Position numbers and translations under genes: made by a program | Part shown: positions 62,795-64,000 of the stretch, in pieces | Position numbering within the stretch: position 1 is the stretch's first letter | How the letters are laid out: the number at the start of each line of letters is the position of its first letter | The notes under the pieces: model-generated | The model's database searches: none | Told to the model about the DNA's origin: nothing | The model's input: the letters and a program-made list of their open reading frames with translations, nothing else | Assembly (NCBI GenBank): GCA_000447245.1 | Contig: AUYT01000001.1 | Span: 662,825-726,824 of the forward strand | Length of the DNA: 64,000 nt | Reading direction: 5' to 3' | Source of the DNA: a candidate division Zixibacteria bacterium RBG-1 | GTDB lineage: Bacteria; Zixibacteria; MSB-5A5; DSPP01; RBG-1

Positions 62795-64000
62795 ATGCCG
62801 GACAAAAAAAGCGTAATTTCCAAGCTGGAAAAAAAGATTAAAGCCAAAGAAGCCATTGTAGGTGTGGTTGGTCTGGGTTACGTCGGTCTCCCTTTATCAG
62901 TAGAATTCGCCAATTCCGGCTTTACCATCTTCGGTTTTGATGTAGATAAAAATAAAGTTGATACCATCAATGCCGGCAAATCAGACGTGGATGATGTTCC
63001 GGATGAGGAGATTAAAAAGTTGGTTTACCTCAAAAGAATCTGGGCCACCACCAATTTCAAATTTTTAAAAGAGGCCGACTGTGTTTCCATTTGTGTGCCC
63101 ACTCCCTTAAACAAAACCAAAGACCCGGATGTCTCCTATATCTTAAGCGCTGTCGGTCAAGTCAAAAAATATTTACGTCCCGGTCATCTGGTAATCTTAG
63201 AGTCCACCACCTATCCGGGCACCACAGAAGAGCTGATTTTACCCCTTTTGGAGGAAACCGGCCTAAAAGTGGGTAAGGATTTCTTTTTGGCTTTCTCGCC
63301 TGAAAGAACCGACCCGGGAAACCAGATTTATACCGTCAAAAATACCCCCAAAATCGTGGGTGGTGTAACCCCGGCCTGCACTAAATTAGCCAAATTATTT
63401 TTGGAGCAGACCATCCAACAGGTGTTAGCACTCTCTTCCACCAAAGCCGCAGAAATGGTGAAACTTTTGGAGAACACTTTCAGGTCGGTCAATATCGGTT
63501 TAGTCAACGAAGTGGCTTTGATGTGTGACCGCCTGCAATTAGATGTCTGGGAGATAATCGAAGCGGCTGCCACCAAACCATTCGGGTTTATGCCCTTTTA
63601 TCCGGGTCCGGGGTTAGGAGGCCACTGTATTCCGATTGACCCGCATTATTTGTCCTGGAAATTGAAATCTCTGAATTATTACGCCCGCTTTATCGAACTG
63701 GCCGGTGATATAAACTCGCATATGCCGGAATATGTGGTAGAAAGAGTGGTACGGGCTTTAAATGACCGAGAAAAAGCCATCAAAGGTTCCAAAATTTTGG
63801 TTTTGGGAGTTTCCTATAAAAGAGATATCAAAGATATCCGAGAATCTCCGGCTCTGGACGTGATACGGGTTTTGGAAGATAGAGGTGCCATTGTGACCTA
63901 TCAGGATCCCCATGTGCCTAAATTAGCTTTGGATGACCACCAAATTTCATCTGTCAGATTAACTGCAGCTTATCTGAAAAAAATGGACTGCGTGGTGATT
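62795..64000 (+). CDS. UDP-sugar 6-dehydrogenase, partial at window end
   Basis: Starts at ATG 62795 and stays open to the edge (402 codons). VGVVGLGYVGLPLSVEFANS is the NAD-binding start, STTYPGTTEELILP and GGHCIPIDPHYLSWK hold the active-site Cys, and VLGVSYKRDIKDIRESPALD is the family motif. It resembles WbpA/WecC-type UDP-N-acetylhexosamine dehydrogenases. Together with gmd it points to a surface polysaccharide locus. Confidence 0.94.
   Translation, partial: MPDKKSVISKLEKKIKAKEAIVGVVGLGYVGLPLSVEFANSGFTIFGFDVDKNKVDTINAGKSDVDDVPDEEIKKLVYLKRIWATTNFKFLKEADCVSICVPTPLNKTKDPDVSYILSAVGQVKKYLRPGHLVILESTTYPGTTEELILPLLEETGLKVGKDFFLAFSPERTDPGNQIYTVKNTPKIVGGVTPACTKLAKLFLEQTIQQVLALSSTKAAEMVKLLENTFRSVNIGLVNEVALMCDRLQLDVWEIIEAAATKPFGFMPFYPGPGLGGHCIPIDPHYLSWKLKSLNYYARFIELAGDINSHMPEYVVERVVRALNDREKAIKGSKILVLGVSYKRDIKDIRESPALDVIRVLEDRGAIVTYQDPHVPKLALDDHQISSVRLTAAYLKKMDCVVI

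Noticed and set aside
1-64000. CRISPR array, rRNA operon or prophage
   Set aside because: No evenly spaced direct repeats, rRNA sequence, or phage structural or integrase genes were seen on either strand.

Overview
The window reads as a chromosomal segment of an uncultured bacterium of moderate G+C. The best clue to its affiliation is its secreted proteins: signal peptides, dockerin-type calcium repeats that carry a GDANCSG...VNYVFKGG signature, and C-terminal FlgD-Ig/type IX-like tails that begin NYPNPFN. That mixture is typical of FCB-group candidate phyla such as Zixibacteria or KSB1. This is inference from protein style, since no rRNA gene is present. Genes with AT-rich promoters of TTGACA/TATAAT type, intrinsic terminators and Shine-Dalgarno starts make it clearly bacterial.

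Layout. 0.4-14.2 kb: a run of secreted proteins. Two large dockerin proteins (one with a PQQ-type beta-propeller) are followed by three paralogous cohesin-like/dockerin proteins, one of them broken by an out-of-frame join, and then four paralogous proteins with a similar cohesin-like core but a FlgD-Ig sorting tail. 14.2-25.2 kb: a GH35-like protein behind a large nested palindrome, two divergent HtrA proteases, an RpoD-type sigma factor, another dockerin protein, a GNAT acetyltransferase and an ABC-2 exporter operon on the minus strand. 25.2-36.2 kb: a short transcription unit encoding a 17-residue lysine-rich peptide, then VanZ-like, AspRS, two tandem Ser/Thr kinases with TPRs, PhoH, YbeY, two tRNA-Ser genes, a CDGSH protein and BioY. 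36.3-45 kb: prolyl oligopeptidase, a DUF885 lipoprotein, a sorting-tail protein, a VOC protein, an S9C peptidase, tRNA-Arg and DUF2784.

45.1-58 kb is the most unusual part. A plus-strand tRNA-Glu and a minus-strand ETF-quinone oxidoreductase gene face each other. Behind each anchor gene lie blocks of cargo, and each of two blocks per anchor is followed by a degenerate copy of the anchor gene's 3' end. The tRNA-Glu side carries MFS, ChrB-like and a G+C-richer HlyD/ABC exporter set. The ETF-QO side carries an orphan lipoprotein and an ECF sigma/anti-sigma/VIT-VWA operon. No integrase is visible. I read this as two independent 3'-end-targeted accretion series that have grown towards each other.

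58-64 kb: a PD-(D/E)XK nuclease-like protein, a STAS/STAS/RsbW-like partner-switching set, a Nudix hydrolase and the start of a nucleotide-sugar operon (GDP-mannose dehydratase, a second SDR enzyme, UDP-sugar dehydrogenase), which runs off the window. Short GTAG-footed hairpin repeats (REP/BIME-like) are scattered between genes throughout. Two composite types occur twice each in opposite orientation, one of them with compensatory stem changes.
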